From assembly GCA_963682025.1 (NCBI GenBank), contig OY821517.1, positions 98,393,946 through 98,457,945 of the forward strand: a DNA stretch of 64,000 nucleotides, in the 5' to 3' direction. Positions 45,635-58,816 of this stretch are shown piece after piece (position 1 is the stretch's first letter; each line of letters begins with the position of its first letter). The position numbers and the translations under genes are program-made. The DNA is from Cordilura impudica. Its lineage: Eukaryota; Arthropoda; Insecta; Diptera; Scathophagidae. A model generated the notes under the pieces. That model was given only the letters and a program-made list of their open reading frames with translations. It did not search any database and was not told where the DNA came from.

Positions 45635-47769
45635 TCTATATATATAAAATTTATTTTCTGTTTGTTTGTTTGTTTGTTTGACCGCTATACAAATTTTTAT
45701 TTTTCAACGGATTTTCCTGAAATTTTGTACACACGATCTCTATACTCCAGGAAAGGTCGCCATATACTTTTTACCGGCCACGCCTACTTTTACGCCCATT
45801 TTATATGTAAAATTCATTTTCTGTTTTATTCATATTTGTTCACAATACAAATTTTTATTTGTTAACAGATTTCTCTGAAATTCGGTACACACGATCCCTG
45901 TACTCCAGCTAAGGTCACCATATACTTTTCATCGACCACGCCTACTTTTACGCCCACATTTTATATACAATTCATTTTCTGTTTTTGGTATATTTGTTCG
46001 CTATACAAATTATTATTTTTCAACGGATTTCTCTGAATTTTGCTACACACGATCTACATACTCCAGGAAGGGTCGCCATATGCTCCGCACTGGCCACGCC
46101 TACTTCTGCGCCCACTTTCTGTATACAATTCGTTTTCTGTTTTTTGGTATATTTGTTCGCTACACAAATTTTTATTTTTCAACGGAATTCTCTGAAATTT
46201 GGTACACACGATCAAATTTTTATTTTTCAACCGATTTCTCTGAAATTTTGTACACACGATCTCTGTACACCAGAGAGATAGCCATATGATTCTTCTCTGA
46301 AATTTGGTTTACACGGAAATAACTACACGGTGAACAAATTTCCCAAACTTAAAAAAAGGCACCCAAAAGAAATGAACAAATTCCCCATTTTTTTTTTTAA
46401 TCGAAAGAAAAAAATTAACTTATCCCCAAATTCATTCTTAAATTTTTACATATTTTTATTTAATGAATTTTGTTAAATATTTATTTTAGTAAACATTTGC
46501 ATACTGCTCTCAATATATGTCCTACAATAAATGCATTTAAAATGAGTTTTCTTTTCAATAGCACGGGGAATATAGCTTAGCTGGAATATCGGAATGATCT
46601 GAAAAATATATTTTGACAATTAAAATAAGTTGACACCAGCTGTGCGGCAGCACAGGTGTGGTTGCCAAATGCGCGGAAGCGGCGCGGACTCGGACGCGAC
46701 GGATTCGGACGTGACGCGCTCTCGGAGCACAGCTCAGCTAAAATATCGCAATGCTCTAAAAAATATATTTTAGGAATTAAAATAAGTTAACGAGAACTAA
46801 GCGGCAGAACGGGTAGTAGCTGCGAGGAAGCGGCGCAAGGCGCTCGAGGAACACAGCTCAGTTAAAATATCGCAATGATCTGAATAATATATAAGTTGAC
46901 AACAACTGCGCGGCAGCACGGGTGTAGCTGCCAAACGCGCGGAAGCGGCGCGCAGTGCGCCACCGCGGACTCGGACGCGACGGATGCGGGCGCGACGCAC
47001 TCTCGGAACACAGCCCAGCTAAAATATCGCAATGCTCCAAAAAATATGTTTTAGGAATTAAAATAAGTTAACGAGAACTAAGCGGCAGAACGGGTAGTAG
47101 CTACGAGGAAGCGGCGCGAGGCGCGCGGACGCAGACGTGACGGATGCGGACGCGACGCGCTCGCGGAACACAGCTCAGCAAAAATATCGCAATGATCTGA
47201 AAAACAACTGCGCGGCAGCACGCGTCTGGCTGCCAAACGCGAGGAATCGGGCGCGACTCGCTCGCGGAACACAGCTTAGTGAAATGTCATATGATAAATT
47301 TTATCTACGTATGTGAAATAATTACCTGTTGAGCAAAATAGGGCACACATATACTATAAGCAGTTGCTTAAAGAAACCTTGCGACACAATATTAAACGTC
47401 GCATTAGTATTTCATTTCTGAAACTTGAATTTGACGTCTCTGCTCAATGATGATCACTTATTGAATGAAGTAGTTCAATTTTTAAAAGTTCTGATTCCTT
47501 CAATTTGTAAACGATTCCGTTATATCTGATGTTTATAAATAAACTTAAAAAATACTTAAAGCGGTTTCGCAACTTCTTTTTGAAGCATTTTTGCTGCAGC
47601 ATCTTAAAAAACTTCTAAATTAAAAAATCAAAAAATTTTGAATTGAAATAAAAAAATTAATTTGCTGCCCATACAGATTTTTAAGTACTCAGTGCCTGGT
47701 AGGCATAGTGAACCATTTTTCAAGTCAAAGGCCTTTTTATCCCGGGCAAGACCAGGTAAAAGCAGCTGG
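45635..47769 (+). mobile_element. Helitron N2, complete copy
   Basis: TCTATATATATAAAATTT start after an A, (GTTT)n, four to five minisatellite units (45685-46300), a GC-rich block (46620-47275), and an end hairpin CCCGGGCAAGACCAGG followed by TAAAAGCAGCTGG before T. CTGG still fits CTRR. The hairpin has one mismatch. Confidence 0.8.
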
Positions 47770-48902
47770 TATAATATAACTTCGAAGTTATTGCACTCAA
47801 AAACCAGATTCATTGCAGCTACCAAATTTATTTCCAACCGAATTACGCTGAAGTTAATAACATTATTAATATAACAATTCTCTTTTCTTTACATCGAATA
47901 TTTTATCATAACTGAAAATAGTTGGCTGCTAATAAATTTCAGTTGATATAATCGAGAATACAATAGGTAGTTGAAATTTAAAATAATTCGGTTGATGATT
48001 TTTTTTTATGTGTGTTTAGGTTAAATATCTATAATCCTGAAGTAACACAAAAATTATGCTGGCAAATTCAGCGTAAAATCCAACGTCAGAAAAAACCTTC
48101 ATAGCTCTCTAGAAAAAATCTTGTAAGCCTGTTGTAGGCATTTTTTACGCTTCGTTCAAAATATGTAGAGAAAAACTTGAATTTTATAAATTCAGTTAAA
48201 TTAATTTTAAAAATTTCATGGACCCCCTGTTGTATTTAACTCTTATTTAACTCTTCTTAATACAATTTTGATTTTATAAGTACTAAAAAATTAAATTATT
48301 TATCACTGTTTTAAAATTTAAATTCCGAAAACAATTCATTCTTTAGCAGCTTTGCTTTAAATTTTTTATTGTACAATAAAACTATAAACAATGAAGGTAG
48401 TGGGTGAATGCATTTCAGGGTTGTACGAGTATGTACCATAGTCATGATTTAATTTTGTCATAAAAGAATCTAAACAATTAAAAAGAAAAACAAACAGACA
48501 CACATTACAGAAGAAAAAAAGAATCTGAAACATCTATTAGGAAAGAATATGTTTTTCATTTCCCATAATGCACGCAAATTAAAGCAATAAGTTTAGTGTC
48601 GTGCGAACTTTGCCGTTGTTTAGAAGAAATAATTTAATTAAAAACGAATAAGAATATTGCAGTCGAACTGGGCAGACTTACGATACCCTATACCATTTGT
48701 TGAGGAAAAGCGTTTTAATTGAAAAAAATAATTCTTACCCTAGGACAGACAAAAAAAGTAAGAAAACAAAAGTCGACCATGATCCAATTCAAAGATGGAC
48801 CGTATGGAAAATTAAATTTGTTTCGCGGGCCAAAAGTAAAATAACGTAAATAATAAATTTATTCACAAGAACAAAAAATTAAATTAAATTTGAAATGATT
48901 AA
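47770..48902. other. no recognised gene
   Basis: AT-rich DNA with no ORF of interest and no recognised repeat. Confidence 0.5.
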
Positions 48903-49600
48903 ACCCTCACTATGTAGTCAGGGTATGGCTTTGTACCGATCGGCTCAGAATAACTTTCTTAGTCGATTTAGCGATGTCTGTCCGTCTGTCTGTGTGTCCA
49001 TGTAAAAATTTTCGGAAATGTAAACATGTTTTGATGAAGTTTGATATATATAAGCTTCTACCGGCCATAGCACGAATGCTGTTTTAATTGGTGAAAATCG
49101 GTTCATATTCAGACCTAGTCCCCATGCAAATGATCCCTATGAGATCGACCTAAATTGCCATAATATCAAGATTATCATATAGATCTCGGTCAAATTGGGT
49201 GTGTGTATGTTTATTACATCTACTTATCAGTAGTCTAAAAATAAACCATATAGGGCAATTCTTAGTCATAGGCCTCCGATCTTCACTTAAATCTATCAAA
49301 AAAAAAAAAACAAATGTATACCAGATTTTTCTAAAATTTGTTTTGTATATGTTTTAGCAAAAAATAAATAACCTTACCAAATATGGTCAGGATCAATCCA
49401 TTTTTCGATCTAGCCCCATATAAATATAACATCCGATATGAACTTTTTCATATCCGACGGCAAAAAAAAACTTGGCACTCAAATTTGGTTAATGTTTATT
49501 TTCTGTATCTAAATCGTTGGACCAAAGAGATACGATCTTTAAACGCATGTTATAGGGTATCGTATAGTAGGTCTCGACTGACTATAATTTTCTTAGTTGT
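48903..49600 (+). mobile_element. DINE-1/mini-me-like element (HINE), old degenerate copy
   Basis: The start is eroded (CTCACTATGTAGTCAGGGTAT). The GTCCGTCTGTCTG tract is short at about 48978-48993. Body motifs are in order; the end is TATAGTAGGTCTCGACTGAC, then CTTAGTTGTT. Clearly more diverged than the others. Confidence 0.75.
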
Positions 49601-49607
49601 TTTTTTA

Positions 49608-49990
49608 TTCTGTATTCCCTATATCACTTTGTGGTGAATTATAATGAGTTAGTGCTTATATTTGTACCTACCATAAATATTTCACCAAGACCCTTTTATT
49701 ACACCGACCGACTTGGAATCATTTCCGGAGTAGATCTAGTGATGTTCGACTTTCCGCACATCTGTCTTTCTGTCCATTTAAACATTGCAATCAAACTACA
49801 TGTCATTTGCGAATGAACTAATTTTGATGACATTTTGCATGTAAGCTTTTGTCGGCCGTATCATAAACGGGATCGGCTTAAATTTTTCCAAAATTCAAAT
49901 TATCGTATGTTAGATCGCTGCTAAATTTATTTTGTATGTATTTACACATCAATTAATTTGTACTCCAAAAATAGGCTCCGCACACAGAAA
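49608..49990 (+). mobile_element. DINE-1/mini-me-like element, 5' part, very degenerate
   Basis: TTCCCTATATCACTTTGTGG start, TATTTGTACCTACCATAAAT, then CATTTAAACATTGCAATCAA and TTTTGTCGGCCGTATC in family order; fades out near 49990. Head-to-tail after the 48903 copy. Confidence 0.6.
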
Positions 49991-50726
49991 ACGGAGTTGC
50001 TGTGTCAACTGGATTTGTTTCCAATTATATATTTTGGTTGTGATTACTGAATTATATTTTCCTACTAACCATAGGTGCCCATTTTTCCCCCATTTTTGCG
50101 ATTTTTAAGGCATTGGATGCAACTTCTTTCGGGTAAGTTTGTTCCAGTTTTTTTTCTCCTATTCAATATCTACAACTTTGTTTCAGACACAAATAAGATA
50201 TTCCGAGATATAACGGTTACCGAGATATAACCGTGCTAAAATATACAAAAAGTGATCAAAATCCACCTTGACGAAAAAAATTTGTATGGGCCATTAAATT
50301 ATAATGGCAGCCAACTTGACACAAATAATGATGCAGAAGTTCTTGTTTTGCGGGCTACTTTTAGTTGCAATTCTCAGAATTCAGTCCCAAATCAATGAGC
50401 TGAAAAATGTTGTACTGTGTATGTCAATCCAACAAAAATGATAAATCAGCTAGATATAGTGACCGCTAGACCAGGAAATCAAATAAGTAATGTTTTTTAA
50501 TTTTCACCCGTTTTTTGGAACAGATTGAGGATAAAATGTAAAATCTGTCAAAATAGTGGATATCGGAAGTAAAAAAAATCCAAGCCAGTTGTTCCCTCTA
50601 AACGCTCGCAAGACAAAGTATAATAAGGTTTATTGATTTAAGTATAAATCTTATAAAAACATTTAGAGGCGCTTAAGAATGGAAAGTGGACCAAAATGTT
50701 TATTCACACTTTGTGAGTTAGTTTTT
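49991..50726. other. no recognised gene
   Basis: Moderately AT-rich; no ORF and no recognised repeat. Confidence 0.5.
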
Positions 50727-51337
50727 TATACCCTATACCATTATGTGGTTTGTGTATAACTACTTTATGCTGCTGTTTTTAACTACCAAAATTTTTTGAC
50801 CTAGACCCATCTTTTATTTTATCGATCGACTCAGAATAACTTTCTGAGTCCATATAGCGATGTCCGTCAGTCTGTCCGCCTCTTTGTCCATGTAAACTTT
50901 GTAATCAAACTACAGGTCGGATATATGAATATATTTTGATTACATTTGGTATATAAGCTTATATCAGACCTAGTCCCCATATAAATGACCCCTATGTAAC
51001 CGACATAAATTGCCATAAGATCCAAATTATCATATAGATTTCTTAACAATTCTTAGTCATACGCCCCGTATAGAGCTTCTTCCCGATCTTCACTTAAATC
51101 TATCAAAAAGCTAAAATATTGCACAGATTTTTCTTAAATTTGGTTTGTATATATATTTTTTAAATATAAGTGACTTTACCAAATATGCAGCCAAAAAAAT
51201 TATTAACGATGCCACTCAAATTTGGTTTATTCTTACTTTCTATATCCAATTAGTTCGACCGAAAAGATAGGGTCTCTAAACCATGGTACAGGGTATCGTA
51301 TAGTCGGGCTAGACCGACTATAAGTTTCTTACTTGTT
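50727..51337 (+). mobile_element. DINE-1/mini-me-like element (HINE), internally deleted
   Basis: TATACCCTATACCATTATG start, weak GTCC tract (about 50862-50880) and 3' palindrome TATAGTCGGGCTAGACCGACTA before CTTACTTGTT. About 100-150 bases shorter than full copies, with losses around 50970 and 51190. Confidence 0.83.
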
Positions 51338-51500
51338 TTTAAACTATGTTCGTGCTTTTTTAGAAATTTAGTTAGTTGGGCAAAAAAATTTGAAAGTTAT
51401 TAAATTTATTTAATAAGGTATTAAACATAGTTTAATACATTATTTCAAAATATTTTGCCCATTTAATCTTTTTATGTCTTTTTATGTCCGTTTAGTTATA

Positions 51501-51902
51501 CTAGCAGATTCCAGCCCTCGAAATTCGAGTGCAAATTCAAGCATACCTTAAAGGTATGTAATCAATTTTACACAATTTAGAACTTTTTTTGGTTTATGTC
51601 CAAAATAATTTTTTAATTCAACACAATTATTATTGTGAATGAAGAAAACAAACTCATTTTTTTTTTCGAATACATTAACAAATTTAATTAACACACAGCA
51701 TTGTATAATTTTATGTATGTATTAGTAGCAACTTTAAATGAGCATAACTCCAAAAAAAATTGTAAAATTTAAAAATCTGTAAGTCTGGTGAACATCAAAA
51801 AAGAAATACCTTTCAAATAAGATATGTTTGGCCAAAATCGGGACAAAACTGTTGGACAAATAATCGGTCACAAGAAATCGCCTTATCTATTAATATTAAA
51901 GA
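51501..51902 (-). mobile_element. Helitron N1, complete, first of a tandem pair
   Basis: CTAG at 51501, hairpin CTCGAAATTCGAG, and 5' TC (TCTTTAATATTAATAG) at 51902. Followed after two bases by the CTAG of the next copy. Confidence 0.8.
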
Positions 51903-51904
51903 TA

Positions 51905-52355
51905 CTAGCAGAGTCCATAACTCGAAATCGAGTGCAAATTCTGTGAAGTTATATTTTTCCATTCAATTTTTTCTTTGTTTTTTTATCTATATATATTAAA
52001 TTTATAATATTTAAACAAAATTCATTAAATTGAGAATTTCTAAATTAATTAAATTGCATTATAAATATTTGTAGAACAGAAAATATATAAATGGGTTTCT
52101 TAATAAATAATTTTGCAAGAGCCAATTCATAAACACACATACAGCATTGTACGGTTTTTTGCTTGAAGCTTAAATATGTGCTTTATGTAAATTCTAGAAG
52201 CATCTTTAAATGATTATTACTCTGAAAAAATGTACAGGATGGTGCACATCTATAAACAAATACCTTTGAACTGGTACATTTTTTGACAAAATCGGTTTGT
52301 AACTGAGATTTTAGGATATGTCACAAGAAATCGCCCTGTCTATTAATATTTTTGA
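51905..52355 (-). mobile_element. Helitron N1, complete, second of a tandem pair
   Basis: CTAG at 51905, hairpin CACTCGATTTCGAG-like, and 5' TC (TCAAAAATATTAATAGAC) at 52355 after an A. Belongs to the same subfamily as the 44001 copy. Confidence 0.78.
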
Positions 52356-52599
52356 TGTACTAAATTGGCAATCACTTATATAATTTCCTTTCGGTTATTT
52401 ATTTATTTATTTATTTATTTATATATTTATTTATTTACATCATTTTAATTATAATTAAAATTATAACTAAAGAAAAAAACACTAGCAGCTGAGGCTATCG
52501 GTTTCTCGTTAGGTGTATTAACTGTTTTATACTCCACTATTTTGTTGTCTGTTTTATCGGGCTTAAGGCCACTATTTTATTTAAATTTTTTTAATAAAA

Positions 52600-53361
52600 A
52601 CAAGTAAGAAAATTATAGTCGGTCTAGACCGACTATACGATACCCTATACCATGCGTTTAGAAACCCTATTTCTTAGGCCCAACTAACTGGACATTGAAA
52701 ATAAGCAAAAACCAAATTTGAGTGGGATTTTTATTAATTTTTTTGGCTGCAGATATGAAAAAGTTCATATCGGATGCTATATCTATAAAGGGACTAGGTC
52801 CAAAAATGGACCGATCCTGATCATGTTTGGTAAATTTGAGAAGAATCAGTGCAATATTTTTGTTTTTTAATAGATTTAAGTGAAGATCGGGAAGCAGCTC
52901 TATATATGGGGTCAACGGGATCATTTTTGGACTACTCATTAGTGGATGTAATGAACGCATACAAACCCAATTTGAGTAAGATCTATATGACAATTTGGAT
53001 CTTAAGGAAATTTATGTCGATTTCATATGGGTAATTTGTATGGGGGCTAGGTCTGAACATGGACCGATTCTCACCAATTTCAATAGCGTTCATCCCATGG
53101 CCGAGAAAAGCTTATGTACCAAATTTCATCAAAATATATTCATATTTGCGACCTGCAGTTTGATTACAAGCTTTACATGGACACACAGACGGACGGACGG
53201 ACGGACGGACGGACGGACGGACGGACATTGTTAAATCAACTCAGAAAGTGATTCTGATTCGATCGGTATAATTAAAGATGGGTCTAGGTCAAATATTTTT
53301 GGTTGTTACAAACAGCAGCACAAAGTCATTATACCCAAACCACATAGTGGTATAGGGTATA
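52600..53361 (-). mobile_element. DINE-1/mini-me-like element (HINE), full length
   Basis: The 3' end AACAAGTAAGAAAATTATAG starts at 52600 with a perfect palindrome; the 5' TATACCC end is at 53361. It has the longest GTCC tract of the window (about nine units, 53187-53224). Lacks a short internal block near 52830 relative to the others. Confidence 0.88.
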
Positions 53362-54064
53362 AATATGAAATGAATACGAAAGAGAAAGTTCAAATAAGGC
53401 AGAAGTTTCATGAAATCAATTTGATTTTCTATCATCGGTGGAGCATTATTGGTGTTTCCTATTCGCCGAAAATTTGCGTCCTGGGGTTTAGTTTTCACAG
53501 TCGTAAGTGAACGTATTTTTATTTGAACGTACGAGTTTTTCTACTCATGTTATTTTCTTATACGATAACGAATAATATATAACGAGATTTCTGGTTTTGG
53601 GATTCGATAACGAGTGATCATTCGAATTTAATCTGGTGAAATTTTACTCGTCAGCAAAGTAGCATGCGAAAAGTTATTTTTCTCCAACAAAGAGAAAAAA
53701 AAGTAAAAGTTACTGCGGAATATATATACGAGTAATATATTTAAAAGAATATTACATTTAGTAATTTAAGGTAAAAAATATATAAAAAAACAGTAAAATT
53801 GTTAAATTTATATAAATTTGCAATCAGAGTCAATGAAGTGTATACTCGTAGAAAACCCAACATTTTGTCAATTTTTTTGTGGAAAATTTTTAAATATTAT
53901 TGTACGATTACGTATTTGTCTTAAGTGTCCTGCGATGAAAAAAAAAAAATTCTGCATATTTTTCGAAGTCATGGCCGTCATATTTTGCTTATAAACACAA
54001 GGAACTACCTCACCGAATCTTGTGACTACATAAAAAAAAGTACCATACGAATTACCTATAATAT
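53362..54064. other. no recognised gene
   Basis: AT-rich, with CGTACGAGTTTTTC and ATAACGAGT motifs repeated loosely at 53520-53640; no ORF of interest. Confidence 0.5.
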
Positions 54065-54440
54065 CTATGGTGGGACCCAGAAAAGAGATAATAATATATT
54101 TATACTTGTCGTTTCATTGTTTGGCTTCGAGATGTGGTTGAATGTATTTGGAGCTGTATACAAGTTGCCATCACCCTCCGAGATAAGAATCTCTCCTTTA
54201 CGACCGAATATTGTGTTCCTGGGTTTTATAGGTAAATATTCACTGATCGTGCAATATTTCTTACTACTCAACTGACGATAGTGCCACTTTTGTCCCAAAA
54301 TATCATAGGCCATCAAACGGGGTTCGGCGGCCACATCAAATAAATGAATTTTTCATTACCACAGGGCTTAAAGCGGGGTCCCAATTCAATGTCCAGCAAT
54401 CATTTGGTTGTATATATATATTTGCCACAATCGATATGTA
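54065..54440 (-). pseudogene. unidentified coding-like fragment
   Basis: Minus strand. An open frame upstream of a stop at 54065 encodes AAEPRLMAYDILGQKWHYRQ then CTISEYLPIKPRNTIF, GRKGEILISEGDGNLYTAP and NTFNHISKPNNETTSI. It extends upstream, after a one-base shift near 54350, into TKWLLDIELGPRFKPCGNEK (about 54360-54420). Composition and low stop density look like real protein, unlike the surrounding AT-rich DNA. There is no good start codon. I do not recognise the family; it may be a decayed host exon, a processed-gene scrap or part of an unknown element. Confidence 0.35.
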
Positions 54441-55184
54441 AGACCTATTTGAATAATACTTGGATAATTTGTTGATATCATTTTAGACAAACGAAATTAT
54501 GATAGGAATGGTCAAATTTTAAAAATCAAAATTTTAGATAAATTTCAGAAATATGAAGTTTTTATACTAATGTCCAAACGTTTTATAAAATTTGACCATT
54601 CGTCTAAAATTCTTAATGTAACCTTTTTTAATTTTTACAATAAACATATGTTTTTTGTCTACAATTTCTGTTTAAGCTGTAACATTTATGCAGTGTTGTA
54701 AAACCTTTTCGTTTCGTAACGATTAAGAAAATTAAAAATGTTTACAATATCAAAATAAATTTCGATACGGAATTATTTCGATTATGACTGCGAATATTGG
54801 GCCCCTGTATTGGTTGATCATCCACTATTATATCGCACCTGTAAGTGAGTCAACTCAAAATTTTTCAATTTTCTCTTTTTGCAAGAAAACGATACACAGT
54901 GGTCCTATCTGTCTACTGCAAAAATCTTACATCGATTTTTCTAGTCTTTCGCAAAAAAAAATACAGCTGTAAACCTATTTGTGTTATAAGAGTAGCTTCT
55001 TTAGAATCCACTAAAAAGACATATTTTGAGTTGAAATTCCGTATTAACGACCGTCAGTAATTTGATGGAATCCTAATTTTAGAATCTTTTTGAAAAAGTT
55101 ATCGACTGTATGTTGAGCAGAAACTGCATTCGAAAGCAGAATTGGCTATGAAAAGCCTAAATAAGGATGAAATTAATTTGATAT
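54441..55184. other. no recognised gene
   Basis: AT-rich; short ORFs at 54784 and 54845 have no domain. Confidence 0.5.
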
Positions 55185-56066
55185 GTGTACAGTAGGGTGA
55201 CAGCGGTTTGTATGAAAAAAAATTTTGGTCGAATTTTGAGGTGTGTGGGTCGGATTATTGTGACACTGGATCTAAAACTATAGTGCGTAAAATTTGATCT
55301 AAATCGGACAATGCTTTCTGGACGCGCATTGAGTTCAAATTTCAAATAAGCATTTACATGTAAAAATTATCAAAAGAAATCATTTTTCACAAAAATTTTG
55401 TTATTAGTAATTGCGATTCAACTAAATTAATTAATAAACCATAATCTAGAGTAAAATATATTTCTAATAGAATAACAAAATCTATTAGCGGTTGAAAAAC
55501 AGCCAAGTTATATCAAGTTCCCAAAGCAATAAAAACGCCGCAGACCACTTGATTAAGAAAATCGAGTTCACATTTTTAGAGACATCGAAGTAATTTACAA
55601 CAACAATATTTTTGCATTATCCTGATCAATAAATGATCATATTTAAAGTATTTTGCATCTTGCCTATTGTTATGCCGTTTTAAATTAATGTCAAAAGCGT
55701 ACGTATTTTGTAGCACTATTTCAAAATCTCCAATTTTACTTTTTCAAAAATTTTGTTTAAAAAATTTTTCCAAATCAACGATTAGACTTTAAGGTCTTAT
55801 TAACAAAATATATGTGATTAAAAATGTCACATATTGTAGGTATTGTTTTCTTAATTTGGCGATGGCAGCGTTTTTATTTCAGCGGATTTGATGAAAAATG
55901 TGGATTTTTCATACTTTTTCCACTGTTAGGCTACATCTTTGTGGTATTTTCATATCTCAATTATCTTTTATCAAAATACTACTCTAATTGGTACAAGTTC
56001 TTAATCTTGTAAATTAAGGTTAAATTGAAACACTAAAACTGTCCTTCTATCCGAGAGTACCCCACG

Positions 56067-56100
56067 CACAGTGGCCAATTTGGCTTCGCTAGCGGCATTT
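56067..56100 (+). repeat. Transib terminal inverted repeat, left
   Basis: 34 bases beginning with the heptamer CACAGTG, the same heptamer as the consensus V(D)J recombination signal. The inner part contains CTTCGCTAGCGGC. Confidence 0.93.
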
Positions 56101-56361
56101 TATTCATAGCTTCCAAAGTAAAGAAGATATCTTCAAAAAAAAATTTTTTCTCAATTCAGAAAAAAATCAAACAATTTTTGGAAAAAAAAATTAAATTTTT
56201 TTTTTTTTTTTTTAATTTTTAATTTAAAATTTTTTATTTAAAATTTTTTTTTAATTTTTTATTTTGTTTTTAATTCAATAAAAATTTTCCACCATATATT
56301 TATATATAAAATAAGAAAAAAAATTGTCAACTCAAAGAGAAACCATATTATAAAAGATATA

Positions 56362-58477
56362 TTAATCAGATTCTTCAGTATCAGAGAAATCATCTTCAAA
56401 ATGATGCATTATAAGCAAGCTTTTAACTTCCTTATCGAAACTAATATTTCTGGAATAGGAAATTGATGAGCCGTTGGACAATGAAGATATTAAGGGATCA
56501 GAAGAAACAAAAAGAGCGTTAATTATATCTTCCATTGTATTTTTCCTGTAATTTTTTCTGGTATTATTTTCACGGACGTTCCGATAATCTTTATTTCTGG
56601 CTTCAAGCGCTTCCTCGGACATCATACCAATTGGAAGCGAAAAATGATTGATTATGTCTGCTCCATGAATTAAAATTCTGTGAACAGACGAGGGCATGTA
56701 AAACCAAGGGTATAAACTAACAAAAATTTCGGCAGTTTCCATTGCGTAAAGTCTGAATGCCTCCGTGTTTATATCATATCCACATGCAAGTGCTCGTAAG
56801 ACGACGCTGAATCGATATATTAAATTTTCGTTGACTCCAGTTATACGAGCGGCTAAATCTGGTTGTTGAAAGAACCTTCTTGCCGTATGTCCGTTGTTGG
56901 TATTTCCAGTAACAGCCATTGGTATGTCGACCAACAAATGCATTTCTTCTCGTAGCTTCTGCTGTATATTTGTTTTATTTTGTCCAACAATATCCTTGTC
57001 AGCACCACGAGTTTGCCACTTTTTTATTGGTATTCTATAGGATATGTGCAAAATACATTCAAAAAACTTTATCCAGGCGTGGAGACTGGATAGCCCATAT
57101 TGAAAGAGGTTCACTTTAATTGGAAAGCTCTTCACCAAATTTAAGTCATTCATTTTTTTCGGTGTTGCGTTGCAGATTCCGCATATTTGCGAAGAAGATT
57201 CTGAAATGACGCTGAAAGTTTTACCATCAAGCATGGTCATGTGAAATTGGTGATCAATAATCAATGAGTTTACATATGTTGGTACAATATTTAATATTTG
57301 GCTCTTAATATTTTCAATTTCCCTGTGACTCAGGTCCGCCGTTTCCTTCTCGCAAAGTATTTTGATTGGTCGACAGTATCGTGTAGAAGAAGGTCGATTG
57401 TTTTTCCATAAAACTGTCGGTCCGTTCTGCACTTGCAGTGGTAAATACAAATTGAAAATAAATATTGGTCTCTCATGTTTCCTTCGCAGTCGTTAAATTT
57501 TTGCCTATATGTGGAATGGCCGCTGCTGCCATCACAACCCCATTTGTAGACAGCAGTTAAATGGGTGTTATTATTACTTGTAGATGGGATTTCAAAACTT
57601 TCAGGGTGTGCTTCCATGATCCTATTTATTGTATGGTCCACAAGACTTTGTAGTGGCACTTCAGCATAATAATCAGTGACTGTAATGTCACTAGGATAGC
57701 ACTTTTTTTTGGCGAAGCGTAATTTTTCGTAGCATGGATATATATCGGCGTTTTGGTTTCTTGCTGATTTCTTGTTCAAGTTCCAAGTGTATCTGGTATG
57801 TCCAAGATCTACAAATAGCGCAAGCGCTTTATCGTCCGAAAATTTTGATGGAAGGGGCTTTGGTTTGTTTATATTTTTTATTACCTTTCCGCTAAACTCC
57901 TCATCGCCATTTACCATTTCTACAACTTTGGAAGCACTGCGCTTTCCAGCTTTATATAAACTGCAGCTTGCAGCTACCAACAATACTTCACATGACACTT
58001 CCTCTGTAAGCCCTGACATCTTATTGACTTGCGTTTTTCTGCAGCACTCGGAAAGCTCTTTTTCCGGTCGTCCAATATTTTCATTTGCTTTTTTCCCAAT
58101 AATACCAATGGTGTATCTAGCCATTCTTGGTTAATTTTTTCGAAAAACACCTTACTTCTGCCACAGGCCTTCCACTTTTGGATAATCCTACTATCAAAAT
58201 TTCGCAGTTTCCTTCCAATTTCGCACTGCTCCTTCTGAGTATAGGTAATTTTGCTCAAAACGGTATCAAAAACATAATTTTCCACAGCGAGAAACTTCTT
58301 GGTGGGGATCGCTTCTTCATGCCATATTAAAAAAAGGGTGCGTTTTGACACTGACATTTTGCCTAAAAAGTACAATAAATTGAAGGCTCGCAGGTACTCG
58401 CAGTTAATTTTACAATTACACTGAATGCAGGTGAATTTTGTAAGTTCTACTCCACGAAAGACAGGTGTACGTTTCAA
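56362..58477 (-). pseudogene. Transib transposase (RAG1-like recombinase family), frameshifted
   Basis: Three overlapping minus-strand ORFs make up one gene: 58477-57974, 58124-57330 and 57450-56362. One frameshift lies near 58030-58090 and another near 57440-57455; otherwise the reading is well preserved. Transib transposases cut DNA with an RNase H-like DDE core related to RAG1. The catalytic residues can be placed: first D in KWGCDGSSGHSTYRQKF (about 57540), second D in HMTMLDGKTFS (residue 75 of the last ORF) and E in MMSEEALEARNKDYRNV (residues 279-283). A Cys pair C90-x2-C93 in CGICNATPKKMN, LHAWIKFFECILHISYR and VHRILIHG (zinc-binding region), and SSDPLISSL near the end, are all diagnostic. 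The gene ends in an acidic tail (EDDFSDTEESD). The true start is uncertain: the first ORF's N-terminus or the Met of MSVSKRTLFLIWHEE (about 58355). Confidence 0.93.
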
Positions 58478-58816
58478 TGGGCGAATTGCTAATACACTTA
58501 AACACGATTACGTTTTATAAATAACATAAGTATACACAGATCACAACCACAGTTTTTTTATAAAATACATACCTTGGGGTTAGGATATAACAAAACTTTT
58601 AATGAAAATAATAAAATTTGCAAGTTTAACACGAATAGCTAAACGATGATCAAAAAGGCGGAAATATTTTGCACAACACTTGCAGAAACATATGCTGACT
58701 TTGACAGCTCACAGCTATAAGCTGAGCTTTTAAAAATCGATACAAATCTAGTGAGTGTATTTGTTATCGATTGTTGAAAAAAAATTAATGGTTTTTCAAA
58801 TTTGGAAATTTGAATT

